A stretch of DNA of 64,000 nucleotides from Chlamydoabsidia padenii (lineage: Eukaryota; Mucoromycota; Mucoromycetes; Mucorales; Cunninghamellaceae), in NCBI GenBank assembly GCA_025330725.1, contig JAIWND010000001.1, forward strand, positions 806,001 through 870,000. The letters are read 5' to 3'. Below are positions 23,163-33,259 of the stretch, piece by piece. The position numbers were made by a program, and so were the translations under genes. Every line of letters begins with the position of its first letter. Positions within the stretch are counted from its first letter, which is position 1. The notes under the pieces are model-generated. The model was given only the letters and a program-made list of their open reading frames with translations, did not search any database and had not been told where the DNA came from.

Positions 23163-24048
23163 CAATGAAATGTGAGCGCTTCATTGTTTTGTACGTACCC
23201 CTGGAAGAAGAAATGGATGATTATGATGCAAAGCAAGTATACAAGTTGATGAAGGTCTGCTTTAAAGATATAGGAGCTCAAAGAATCAGTAGTCAATCGA
23301 GGACCGACTATTGCCGCCATGTCATGAAGAAAAAAAAAGGAGCAAACCAATATCAATGCCATTGAAGGGTATCTGTCTGAAATTGGACAAGTGCATAAAA
23401 ACCAAGACGATCAGCACCATGTTTACATTGGGGCCTTACATGAAAGTCAGCAATACAGATATCTTCTACACACATTCTACCACCAATCCCATGGATCAAG
23501 AAGCAAAACTATGGTACGGAAAGATTCAACAACAAGGCCTATGCATCTGCGGACAAAGCATTAATACGAAACCCAGTGGATTCCAAGTTCGCATCCCGCC
23601 AAGCCAAACCAGTTGTGTTTTATGGGGTGCTGGCCAAGGTCATGGTTTAAGGATAAAAGGATACCGGCGCCAAAGCACAACCAAGTTACAACAATATCTC
23701 AAGGAAAAGGCAACAGTTCATGAAACTAATAAATAAATTACATCGAAACTATGTTGTCTCTGTGATTCTCGGGTGGTTCCCCACAGCGACAGGATAGCAA
23801 CAAGCTGAATTCAGGAATCGCGATCTGTATCTAATTGCATTGGAAGAAAAAATGGATTTGCTTCGCGGGGGCGGGATCAAAATGCAGCAATAAACATTTT
23901 GAAGAAAGGAGTTTACAAACTGGCGACCAATATCGACTACCCGCATTTACATCAGCAACAGCACAAATTTTATTCAAGTACTTATTCGGTGGCAACAATT
24001 CTTGGAAAGAAAATATGGGCGACTACCTTCCGCGAGAAGGATGTGTAA
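23163..24048 (+). pseudogene. Decayed Fanzor (TnpB-like, RuvC/zinc-ribbon) nuclease gene
   Basis: Blocks of a Fanzor-type protein appear in order but in three frames. INAIEGY and YRYLLHTFYH lie at 23350-23480. AYASADKALIRN and KPVVFYG are at 23535-23625. GHGLRIKGYRRQSTTKLQQ and LKEKATVHE lie in the next frame at 23638-23725. The zinc ribbon ITSKLCCLCDSR is at 23737-23772, then NCIGRK. The RuvC-III box GRDQNAAINILKKGVYKL is at 23870-23922, with a stop at 24046. Frameshifts lie near 23510 and 23622, and in-frame stops at 23734 and 23806. Fanzors are eukaryotic relatives of TnpB that cut DNA with a guide RNA. The RuvC-I segment is not found, so this copy is dead. The order of blocks makes the family assignment strong. 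Confidence 0.8.
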
Positions 24049-24608
24049 TGTAGTAATGGTCAGTCGCATGAACCTCTCATACCCGTATTGTCACTATCTG
24101 AACTTTTCATTCGCCGACTAATTACTTCAAAATTAAAGTTACGCATCCTTACGGTTTACCCGACCCTACTTTGTGCCAGAACCCGTTCCCCCCCCCTCCT
24201 TTTTTTGGCATGTTCTTACCTGACCAAACTTTTTTTTTTATTCTAGAAGACAATAGTAACACATGAGTGGAATGGTGTCATTTATTAAAATTAAGCTTGC
24301 TGATGTGATTTCATACTTGATGTAATTGAGGTCATACGTTTTAAAACGCCGCTTTTGGAAAAATGGCCGTGATAAGGGAAAACGGGGCCCCCATGGTTTT
24401 TAGGGTCAAATATATACGGATCCACAATATGCAACATCTAAAATGATAAATTCAATTTCCCTTTTTTAATACGGTTAATCAATCAGATGTCACTGTATGG
24501 CACGAGTAGCATTTCCTTGAGCAGCCGATTCAAAGAAAGGAATTGAAATTATTCAACAAACCTTTCCCTTCCCCCAAATATCACGTAAATTGAACCCACG
24601 CCAGGCTT
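24049..24608. other. 3' flank of the Fanzor remnant
   Basis: No gene seen. In the family the guide RNA overlaps the 3' end of the coding region and the element's right end, so any residual guide sequence would be expected here. A C-rich run (about 24187-24200) and a GTTTTAAAACGCCGC word near 24339 are the only visible landmarks. Confidence 0.4.
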
Positions 24609-25836
24609 TGAAAATTGACAGACAACTCAAAACTTATTTCAAAACCCGCGTACTCTTGCCTGGAACCTTGAGAGAGCTCTATTGTCTCAATGAACAAGCG
24701 ATGCTAATGACAAAAGTGACCAAGTGCATTCCTTAGCCTATTTCCAACAAAGTTTACATAATGGTCAATATACCAAATCCACTGTATGGAGCAGTATAGC
24801 CTCAAGATCGTTTTAACCTGTCTTTTGTAAAAAAAAAAAAGTTGCAGAATGAAAATTGACACACAAGATAAAACTTATTTCAAAACCCGCTTACTCTCGC
24901 CTGGAATCTTAAGAAAGCTCTACTGCCTTGATGGACAAGTGATGCTAATGACAAAAGTGACCATGTGCATTCCTTAGCCTATTTGCAACAAAGTTTACAT
25001 AATGGCCATTGTACCAAGTACCTTGTATGGAGCAGTATAGCCTCAAGATCGTTTTAACCTGTCTTTTGTAAAAATAAAAAATAAAAAGTTGCAAATTTGA
25101 CACACAAGACAAAACTTAGTTCAAAACCCGCTTAATCTCGCCTGGAATCTTGAGAGAGCTCTATTGCCTCAATGGAGGCTGTATAGCTCAATACAGACGA
25201 CTTCCTACACTGTCTATTAAATAACGTTTGTTGGAAATAGGCTAAAGAATGCACATGGTCACTTTTGTCATTAGCATCACTTGTTCATTGATACAATAGA
25301 GCTCTCTCAAGATTCCAGGTGAGAGTAAGCGGATTTTGAAATAAGTTTTGCTTGTGTGTCAATTTTCATTCTGCAACATTTTTTTTAGAAAAGTCAGGCT
25401 AAAACGATCTTCAGGCTATACTGCTCCATACAAGGTACTTGGTACAATGGCCATTATGTAAACTTTGTTGCAAATAGGCTAAGGAATGCACTTGGTCTCT
25501 TTTGTCATTAGCACCACTTGTTCATTAAGCTAGTAGAGCACTCTCAAGATTCAAGGCGAGGGTAAGCGGGTTTTGAAATAATTTTTATCTTGTATGTCAA
25601 TTTTCATTCTACAAAAGTCAGGTTAAAACGATCTTGAGGCTATACTGCTCCATACAGAGGAGTTGCTACATTGTCTATTATATAAAGTTTGTTTGAAATG
25701 GCCTATGGAATGCTCATGCTTACTTTTGTCATGAGCACCACTTGTCCATTGATGCAGTGGAGCTCTTTAATGATTCAAGGCGAGGGAAGCGGATTTTGAA
25801 GTAAGTTTTGAGTTGTCCGTCAATTTTTGTTCTACG
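24609..25836. repeat. Inverted array of ~220-bp repeats (three forward, three reversed)
   Basis: Forward copies: 24609-24828, 24850-25069 and a truncated one at 25094-25177. Reversed copies: 25178-25377 (truncated), 25388-25612 and 25613-25836. Each unit contains TTTCAAAACCCGC, a GAGAGCTCTATTG-type block, TGACAAAAGTGACCA, and an end block GTATGGAGCAGTATAGCCTC. Copies differ by scattered substitutions. The symmetry axis is near 25178, so a transcript through it would fold into a hairpin with arms of about 570-660 nt. No coding potential. Confidence 0.85.
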
Positions 25837-26353
25837 ACCCGACTTTTGTAATAAAATAAAAAAGGACGTAGAATGAGATTTGTGTTGTGATACAGAGTGG
25901 GGGTGCTTGTTGGGTTGTGCATCTTTTTGTTCAGGCAATTTAACGTCGCTCATTTTCAAGTCTGGTATGGTTTCAAATTACGTGATTTCTTGGGGAAGGG
26001 AAAGACTCGTAATTATTCATGCAATTTTAAGTCCCGCCATACGTCGTTCTAATCAATTGATAGTATATGATAATATATGATTTTTATTTAAGCTGCCCGA
26101 AGACATAATACACAGATATAAAGTAAGAGTTAGACAAGATGGTTAAGATCTATAGATTTTATAACACAAAAATACAATAGAAAGCAAGTTCAAAAGAGGA
26201 GGGGGAATCAAATGCGAGCTGGTTGTGTATACAAAAATTGATAAGTAAGGGAATGCACAAAATGTAAGTAGATAATATAATATAAAGTGATAAAAAATGA
26301 AGAGTATAAAGAAGGGTGATTGGGTAGATGGGGCCATGTTGTGTAAAGATAGT
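25837..26353. other. Intergenic: end of repeat region and SLC41 3' flank
   Basis: AT-rich, no gene. It contains ATTCATGCA (26015-26023) followed immediately by TTTAAGTCCCGCC, a paired occurrence of the two recurrent words. Confidence 0.5.
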
Positions 26354-28622
26354 CTAGTTGCCCGGGTTCGACATATTGTTCGCACCAGAGCTTGTCAATG
26401 CAGAGAAGGTCATTACAAGTAAGACTGTTCCCAGTACATCAATGGTTGCCGTTCTATAATACAGTTGAGTGTTGGTCCCACGAAATTCCTACTTTACATT
26501 CCATGTTACTTACAAATAAGGTATCGTATAGTTATCCGGATCATAGCCCATTTTCCAACAACCCAGTGTCATCCATTTTCCAATCTTGAGACAAATAAAA
26601 GTCTATATTTGTATCGAATAGAAAAATAAAATGCCTTGTCAGTATTTCCATCATTTTTTATTTTTATTTTTTTGTTGGTTACTTACACATATCAGCGACA
26701 CCACAAGGTAAGTCAAGAAGAACCAAAGGTTATAGTCCAATTGAGCCATGTCGAACCCCCATATGATAATTAAAAACACAATCTGGACAGGAATGTTCAT
26801 TAAAAACAAAACCCATTCAACAGCTCCGTAATTTTCATGCGTATCCTGATGTAAGCATGTGCTGATTCGTGATGCATAGATGGATCCCAAGTTACCAGCG
26901 ACACCGATCAGTACCGGAGTCAGTAGAGCCACTCCTTTGTATTTTTCCACATACTGTTCGAGCACTACACCCGCAAGACTAGATAGAAGAAGATAAAACG
27001 ATGAGCAAATGTGAATCGATTGTGATTGTATATGTCCCCCTCCCACCTACCTTGATATCACCATGGCGCAAACAATTGGCGTCCAACCAACAAATAAGAG
27101 TTCCTTGAGATGCTTGTTTCTCCAAACAATATACCCAAATAAAGGAACCATTGCAAACATGGCCAGAAACACAAAAGTACTTAAAAGAGAATCTAAATGA
27201 TACATGCATAAAAGAATATCAAAGGGCTAGATCTGTGATTTTGATGTGGATCAGTTTTCGCTTACCCATATGACCTTGAAGTACCACAGCACATCCAGCC
27301 AATAGAATCAAAGTAACAATATCGCCTGTTGCAGATGCCAAGGGACATGCAATGTTATCTATTTTAGACACAATGAATTAGTACATGATAAGATCTGATC
27401 TGATGAAGAGTGGCATAACATCTGTCTTACCTGGGTTGACATGGAATCGTCGACATATCAGAATCAAAGCACACATAAATACACCTAAAACAGCGCTGGA
27501 GAAGGAGGCCGATACCATGGAGCTTGAAGTCATGTATATACATTCATAATAAGAGATGACACTGTCCGGACGTGTGATGAGACCCAAAGCAAAAGAGGCA
27601 AACCCCGCTATCGCACCTGCCACCAGGGCTTGGACTTGAAGCAAAGCCAAGTTTCCGATTACCAAAGATCTTCGTACAGGTCCATAGTCCAAATCACCCA
27701 TATTTGCCTATTATTGTGATTACAAAAGGAGTTAGATAGTTTATATATATGATTGGTTGTTGTCTATTACTTACAGAAGTAGAGAACCTGGAAGCCAAAA
27801 TCATTTCCAAATTTCCTTTCAAGTTAAGTAGGATGGGAAGCAATATGAATAGTTCAGGTGTTTTAAGGAAGACATCCCAATGCTAATAAAAGAATGATAA
27901 GATTAGAATTATTTTATTTTATTCAAAAAGGCACTACATTAATGAGGGTGTGTTTATATGTTTTACCTGGTATTCGTCCATGAGCACACCAGCTACCACA
28001 AGTCCGATCAGTGATACTATCAAGGATGGTAAAGACTGTGAGAGTAAGACAGAATAAGGTTGAATGCGTTTTTTCCAAAGGACAAGATGGGCGTAGATAT
28101 TTAAACCATACCAAATCAGATCAAAACAGTTAGAAGCGTCCATTTCGTTCAAAGCCACATGGATTCCCGAGAGAGAGAGAGAAGAAAGAAAGAAAGAAAT
28201 AAAAAAAGGAATATTGTTAGTTAATATAAAATTATAATCATGTTAATAAAAGGGGATGTATGTTAAAAGGAGAGCATTTATGGTATGACAAGGAGAAGTA
28301 ATGGAAGAGGTGTGATATGACAAGGAGTAAGTTGACAGTGCATATATAATATTGTATTTGACTTACGTACCTGGAATATCAAATGTTTAGGATCCATTGT
28401 CGTCAGTTTCAATTTGGTGTGTTCTTCTTCTTCTGGTGATAAAGTAGAAGCTTCTTCCAACAAGGCCTCCATGCTGTTACGATGAATGGATGCACTGCGT
28501 TTATGACCCATAGGATATGATGTATGTTCGTGTTGTTGTTGCAAATCAGGAGGCTCGTCATCTTCATTCAACGTATTCGATAGTTCAATATAGTCATGTT
28601 TTGTTTTAACGAGAGGAGACAT
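26354..28622 (-). CDS. SLC41/MgtE-type divalent cation (Mg2+) transporter
   Basis: Nine exons in phase: 28622-28371, 28035-27967, 27882-27775, 27707-27431, 27358-27266, 27192-27051, 26978-26687, 26584-26514 and 26453-26354 (467 aa). After an 80-residue cytosolic acidic N-terminus come two MgtE-like halves. The first has [22 protein letters not shown] and, later, [20 protein letters not shown]. The second has [20 protein letters not shown]. These are the duplicated signatures of SLC41 Mg2+ transporters, with about ten membrane helices. The C-terminus is short (NMSNPGN). Intron 1 is unusually long (335 nt) and holds GA/GAAA microsatellites. Direction and ion are inferred from the family. Confidence 0.9.
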
Positions 28623-28784
28623 CAACTAATATAAAGTAAACAGAAGAAGAATATATATATCTATATAAAAAAAAAAAAGGGAAATGATAAAAGGGTAGTG
28701 GGGATGTAAAAAGTGTAAAGTTGAAAAGAAAGAAAAGATAAAAATCAAAAATAAAAAGCTCTAATGAAAGGCAAAAAGAGCGCG

Positions 28785-28795
28785 CGGGATTTGAA
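28785..28795 (+). promoter_or_regulatory. Perfect CGGGATTTGAA motif upstream of the SLC41 gene
   Basis: Lies 163 nt upstream of the SLC41-type start codon, directly behind a GCGCG run (GAGCGCGCGGGA), which also resembles an E2F site. Confidence 0.5.
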
Positions 28796-29310
28796 AAAAC
28801 ATGCGGGTTTTTTAATTGGCTGTCATCTTTATTCTCATGTTGTACACTATATCGCCCATGAAATTACATTCTGTACTAAAATGAATGGTTGGTAATCTTT
28901 AATTCATAAGCCCTATATTGCTTTTATCCTTGTCGTTAGAGCATATAATACATGGCTTTTCTGCAAAGTTCGTAAGGGCTGAGACATAGGTCCCAGGTCA
29001 CGGGGCTCGGCTTGTTTTCCTCGGGATACATACAATGTTTTTCATTGTGTCTATGACAACAATTTGGTTCGGACCAACTCGCCTGCATTAAAAGTCGATC
29101 TTCTAAACAGGGGTAGTGTAACATGTCACGTTGTGTTAGTCGGAATACATATAAAAATGAACACTGACATGTCTTGGAACAAGTGGTTAATCTTTTTTAC
29201 ATAAGAATCATAGCATGAATGGGAAGTTTATTTGCATGAAAACGATAATCTCGAGTAAGGTACAATGAAAATGTTCCTTGAAACGGAAGCTGAACCTTTT
29301 TCCTGCTATC

Positions 29311-29320
29311 GGCGTTTGAA
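29311..29320 (+). promoter_or_regulatory. GGCGTTTGAA element upstream of the GNAT gene
   Basis: Lies 88 nt upstream of the GNAT start codon. It matches the GGCG + TTTGAA form seen also near 10890, 35067 and 57476. Confidence 0.45.
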
Positions 29321-29407
29321 TATCGAAGAATTTTATTTCTCAAATCTTTTTTTTTTTTTTTCCTTCTTTCCCTTCTTGTCTTTCTTTTAATCCCGTCCCT
29401 AAAAACT

Positions 29408-29993
29408 ATGCCTACATACACTAATCCCATTTTAAAACCAGCTCTTACTGAAAAAGACAAGGAACTAGCCATGGATGTACGCATCAAGGTGTTTGTTGAC
29501 GAACAACAGTATCCACTCTATACCGAAGTTGATGAGTGAGTTGACTCACCATGACTCACATTGGCTGGCACTAATCAACTGTATCTCCTCTCTTTTTTTT
29601 TTAAAAAAAAAAATATATAGTTACTACAATGACAAGAGCAAAGTTTGGATAGCACTATGTGATAAAGTCCTGGACGATGGAACGATTAAACATCAAGTTC
29701 CTGTAGGTACCATCCGTTTGATCACTAAATCCGAAACGGTGGGAACACTAGGCCGATTGGCGGTCTTATCTGATGCTCGTGGTATGGCTCTGGGGAAGAA
29801 ACTGGTACAATTAGTGTTAAAGCATGCGGCAGACCAGGGTATGAATGCTATCGTTATCGCTGCTCAACATGATAAACGAGGGTTTTACGAAAAACTGGGC
29901 TTCATCTTGGAACAAGGTGACGAAGAAGGTTTTTTGGAAGATGGTACGCTTCATCTTCGCATGTGGCATCGTGGTATTGGAAATGGAAACTAG
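29408..29993 (+). CDS. GNAT-family N-acetyltransferase
   Basis: Two exons, 29408-29535 and 29621-29993, give 166 aa. The acetyl-CoA binding motif A region reads GRLAVLSDARGMALGKKLV (R-G-x-A-x-G form of Q/RxxGxG/A), preceded by VGTIRLI. The C-terminal motif is FYEKLGF. N-terminally, AMDVRIKVFVDEQQ is the usual start of small ElaA/GNA1-like members. Substrate is unknown. The single intron is odd: its acceptor follows an A-rich stretch (A10 then TATATAG) behind a T run, rather than a pure pyrimidine tract. The start ATG follows a CT-rich leader. Confidence 0.9.
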
Positions 29994-30807
29994 AATTGGA
30001 TAGTATTTGTAAAACTAGAATAGATAGATAATAGTAATAAAAAAAAGTATATCGGGTTTTTAATTTTAACAGGACAAAAAGATCGATACCAACTTTTTTT
30101 ATTTATTTTACCACTCTCTTCCCTTTTTATCACTCAACCGATACCCCTGACTGGGCAACTATTGTGAACAACCAGTCAACATAGTCAACCTCTTTAACGA
30201 AGCAATCTTTGATACTCAACTCAAACGACGACATCAACTTGATCAACGCTTACCCTAATGTGCAATACAACATATAATGGCAACTAGGAATAACAATAAT
30301 CGGTTTACCAACAAGCTCCCTTATACGACTTGGCTTTTATTCCGTTTTGTGCTCAAACTATGATGGTGATGTCCACACTGGTATCAAGCTATCTCCTTAT
30401 GATGCGTAGACTTAGTAAGTATTCCTTTCTTGTAGCTATGAATGTACGTCTAACAGATCTCTTCTTCCATAGACTCCTGTGACGACAAACTGACAAGATG
30501 GATCAAGGATACTTTTGACAACCTGTATACTTTATGGTGACATATTGAGATGGGCTGGGATCAAGGTTCCAAGAACAATATAAAAAAAGATCTATATCGA
30601 GGACAGTATACGGTGGATTGTGTTTTGATGATGTATGTTTCAGCGTGATGTATCATAAGTGGTATCTATCCAAGCTAATATAACTTAATAAGTAGGTGTG
30701 GACAGGGGTGGGGCGTCGAAAAAATGTACTCATATATTTTATGTCATTTAGGTTGATTGACGAACTACGGCATGGTGGACTCTTTGTACCGGGAAGAGGA
30801 CAAGATC

Positions 30808-30864
<57 letters not shown>

Positions 30865-31389
30865 CAGTAGCAGTAGTAGTAGTAGTTTATTTGAAATAAA
30901 ATAAATCTTGTTTGATTCAATAGTTGGGTGGGTTGTAAAATGGAAAATACAGGTGATGATGATTCACCATGTCATTAGGATCGGGTAATGGTATGATATC
31001 AAGTGATAGTACAGGCCGTTTTATGTAATAAAATATAGACGGGTATTAGATGGGATCTTCAAATGGAACAAGTTGTACAATTTGATCATCACCATCATTG
31101 CATGATCAGTTCATGATGCCAAAGATAGGGCAAGCGAGAGAGCACATGACATGAGGGATGAAGGTGGGAGAATAACTGTCATTCTAGATGATCTTGTATT
31201 ACGCAGACTAGCGGGTGTTTAATCATCTATTGGGGTTTCATCAAGCATGGAAGACGATACAAGGAGATATATTTTCATTTTATTTGGGTTTAAACTGTGT
31301 GTAAAGAGAGATATTACATTAGACACTATATAAAACTATTCACAAGAAAGGTGTAAAAGGATGGGGGGAAGAGGGAATAAAGGTCTATT
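29994..31389. other. Intergenic region with a (GTA)n repeat and possible decayed gene
   Basis: A plausible intron (donor GTAAGTATT near 30415, acceptor CCATAG near 30470) links short frames at 30300-30540. Stop codons close them on both sides and I recognise no family, so no gene is called. A (GTA)n run follows at 30810-30887. The rest is AT-rich. Confidence 0.4.
30810..30887. repeat. (GTA)n trinucleotide microsatellite, about 26 units
   Basis: Nearly pure GTA/TAG run with a few GCA interruptions near its right end. Confidence 0.95.
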
Positions 31390-32849
31390 CTATATAGATT
31401 TTCTTTTAGGAATAGTAAGGCAGTTGATTCCAAGATAATTACAAAAGCTATTAATGACTACCACCGCCCAGCGTAAATAAGCCAACAAGGAGAAGATAAA
31501 GAAGCCGCAGATATATAGGAATTCCGATTCAGGGGTAAAAATAGGTTCACTACAGTCAGAGTGATAAAATCAATTTAGATCATCATCATCCAATCCATCC
31601 TAATCCTAATCCTTGGTATCCGTTGTTTTCTTTACTTACATTGCATTCAAACGAGGAAGATTAGAGATCACCGCGCCACCAATAAGAGGGACCATCAATA
31701 CTGTAAATCTTGGGAAGCGTGATTTCGTCAAATGAGCCAAGATGATTTTAGATGCGATCCTGCCAAATACAATACCAACCGTGATAGCGTAAAGAATAAA
31801 GTGATGATGAGATAGAATGAATGAGTAAGGAGAGAGTGCCCAAGATAAAAACGCAATCGAGTAGACGGCCATTGTCATGTTTTGGACCACCATAGTACGG
31901 ACAAAGGGCTTGTTGTTTTTACGACAAGCTTTATACATGGCATAGAAACTATTAAAAAGGTATAAAGTCAGTATCAATATCAGTTGTTGTTTTTTTTTCC
32001 ATCCCCTCCACCCACCCGCCCAACTTACCAAACCGGCAAATGAGTAAAAAGAGCCATTAGACCAGTCCAATAAATCAAAGCATGAGACACAGAGAGAGAG
32101 CCAATAGAGGAAGGAAGAGCCAGTTGGGGTAGATAATAGTTCACAGGACGAGCATAGACAGAAGGACCATAAATACCACTGATGATAAACAGAATACAAG
32201 TCAAGATGACACCTTCAGTTGGAGCATTCACATAACCAAGATAGAGTACACCCGTATGATATTCTTCAGCCGTTGATATGTAAAAGCCTCCCATAGCAAT
32301 CGCATAGAGTACCACAGCTATTGGAGAATGACCCAGTCCAATCCCAGCCGCTTGCAACACAGCCGCAAACGAGCAGTTCAATGCGTCGCACCCATGATCA
32401 AATAATTCACCTAATGGACTACTGGTCCCGGTTCGTCTGGCTTGTTTTCCATCCACATTGTCAAAGGTTGAGTAGAGCCACATTCCTGCTGCAAAACTAA
32501 AGTAGATCCAATGAGGTCCTTCGCCATCCATGCTGGGTGTAAAGATTACGGCAAAAAGGACGTTGATTATCATAAACATCAAGCCAATCAACGTAATAAG
32601 ATTAGGTCTATAGTTTGATATAAAAAGAAGAAGAAGAAGAAGAAGAAGAAGGGTCAGTAAAAGTGGTAAGGATGATGAGTATTTGTTTTCTTACGCCATC
32701 CATAAGGGAAAGAGCTCGATCACAGCGTTCCAGTAATGACAGAGGACATATTTAGAGGTAAAAGATCGATCAATGGCAGCATATTTATATAACTTGAGGT
32801 TATCCAGTTGTTGTTGAGATAAAAATTCTGGTGCAAAGAGTGATGGCAT
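31390..32849 (-). CDS. Choline/ethanolamine phosphotransferase (CDP-alcohol type)
   Basis: Four exons, 32849-32695, 32607-32029, 31948-31640 and 31549-31390, give 349 aa. The CDP-alcohol phosphotransferase motif DG-x2-AR-x8-G-x3-D-x3-D is complete: DNVDGKQARRTGTSSPLGEL followed by FDHGCDALN. LWMAPNLITLIG precedes it, and the C-terminus keeps the family's FCNYLGINCLTI. The enzyme makes phosphatidylcholine and/or phosphatidylethanolamine from diacylglycerol in ER/Golgi membranes. The length is slightly below the common 380-400, so an unseen short exon is possible near 31949-32028. The intron after exon 1 has a (CTT)n tract before its acceptor. Choline versus ethanolamine preference cannot be read from sequence. 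Confidence 0.92.
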
Positions 32850-33259
32850 GATGACGAGTTTGTGTGGAGGTCACCAAAAACAACAAAGGTGGGGTAGAGG
32901 AAAGGAAAAGAGAAAAAGAAAATTTTTGATTCCCCTGAAAATAAAGGCAAAAAAAAAAAAAAAAAAAAAAAGCTGGTGGCGGGAATTGAAAAACAGTGTG
33001 CAGGTCTGTTCGGGCAACCATTGAAAAGAATAAAAAAGCATGTAACACAGCCTCCCCAAAGGTTGGATATTCACGTGCTTTTTTTTGCTTGTCCTTATTT
33101 TGCTCATTCATGCATTTTGGGAGATTCGTTTTTTAAGATTCATGCAGAAAGGAGAAAGCTTTTGCTATGCATTCTATCGTCTTTCTTTCTTTTCTTTCTT
33201 CTCTTTCTTTCCCATCTCTTTCCTTTTCGACCTTCTCTCTCCCAATAGAATGAAAGACG
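32850..33259. other. Divergent promoter region (CEPT / propeller-like protein)
   Basis: About 410 nt. It contains A22 at 32950-32971, CGGGAATTGAA at 32980-32990, two ATTCATGCA copies (33106 and 33138) and a long C/T-rich leader (33178-33245) before the plus-strand gene. Confidence 0.55.
32980..32990 (+). promoter_or_regulatory. CGGGAATTGAA element (one mismatch) upstream of CEPT
   Basis: Near match to the recurrent motif, 131 nt upstream of the CEPT-type start codon, preceded by GGTGG. Confidence 0.4.

Larger units (their letters stand above)
28623..29407. other. Divergent promoter region (SLC41 / GNAT)
   Basis: About 785 nt between divergent genes, carrying recurrent elements near each start (28785 and 29311). 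A 62-codon minus-strand frame at 28936-29124 with eight Cys has a Met start but no recognised family. It is left as an open possibility. Confidence 0.5.

Noticed and set aside
24609..25836. Repeat array considered as CRISPR
   Set aside because: Units are ~220 bp, diverged and inverted relative to each other, with no short identical repeats and unique spacers; the host is a eukaryote.
30696..30899. Open frame with a long valine run
   Set aside because: Product of the (GTA)n microsatellite; no start context, homologue or splice partner.
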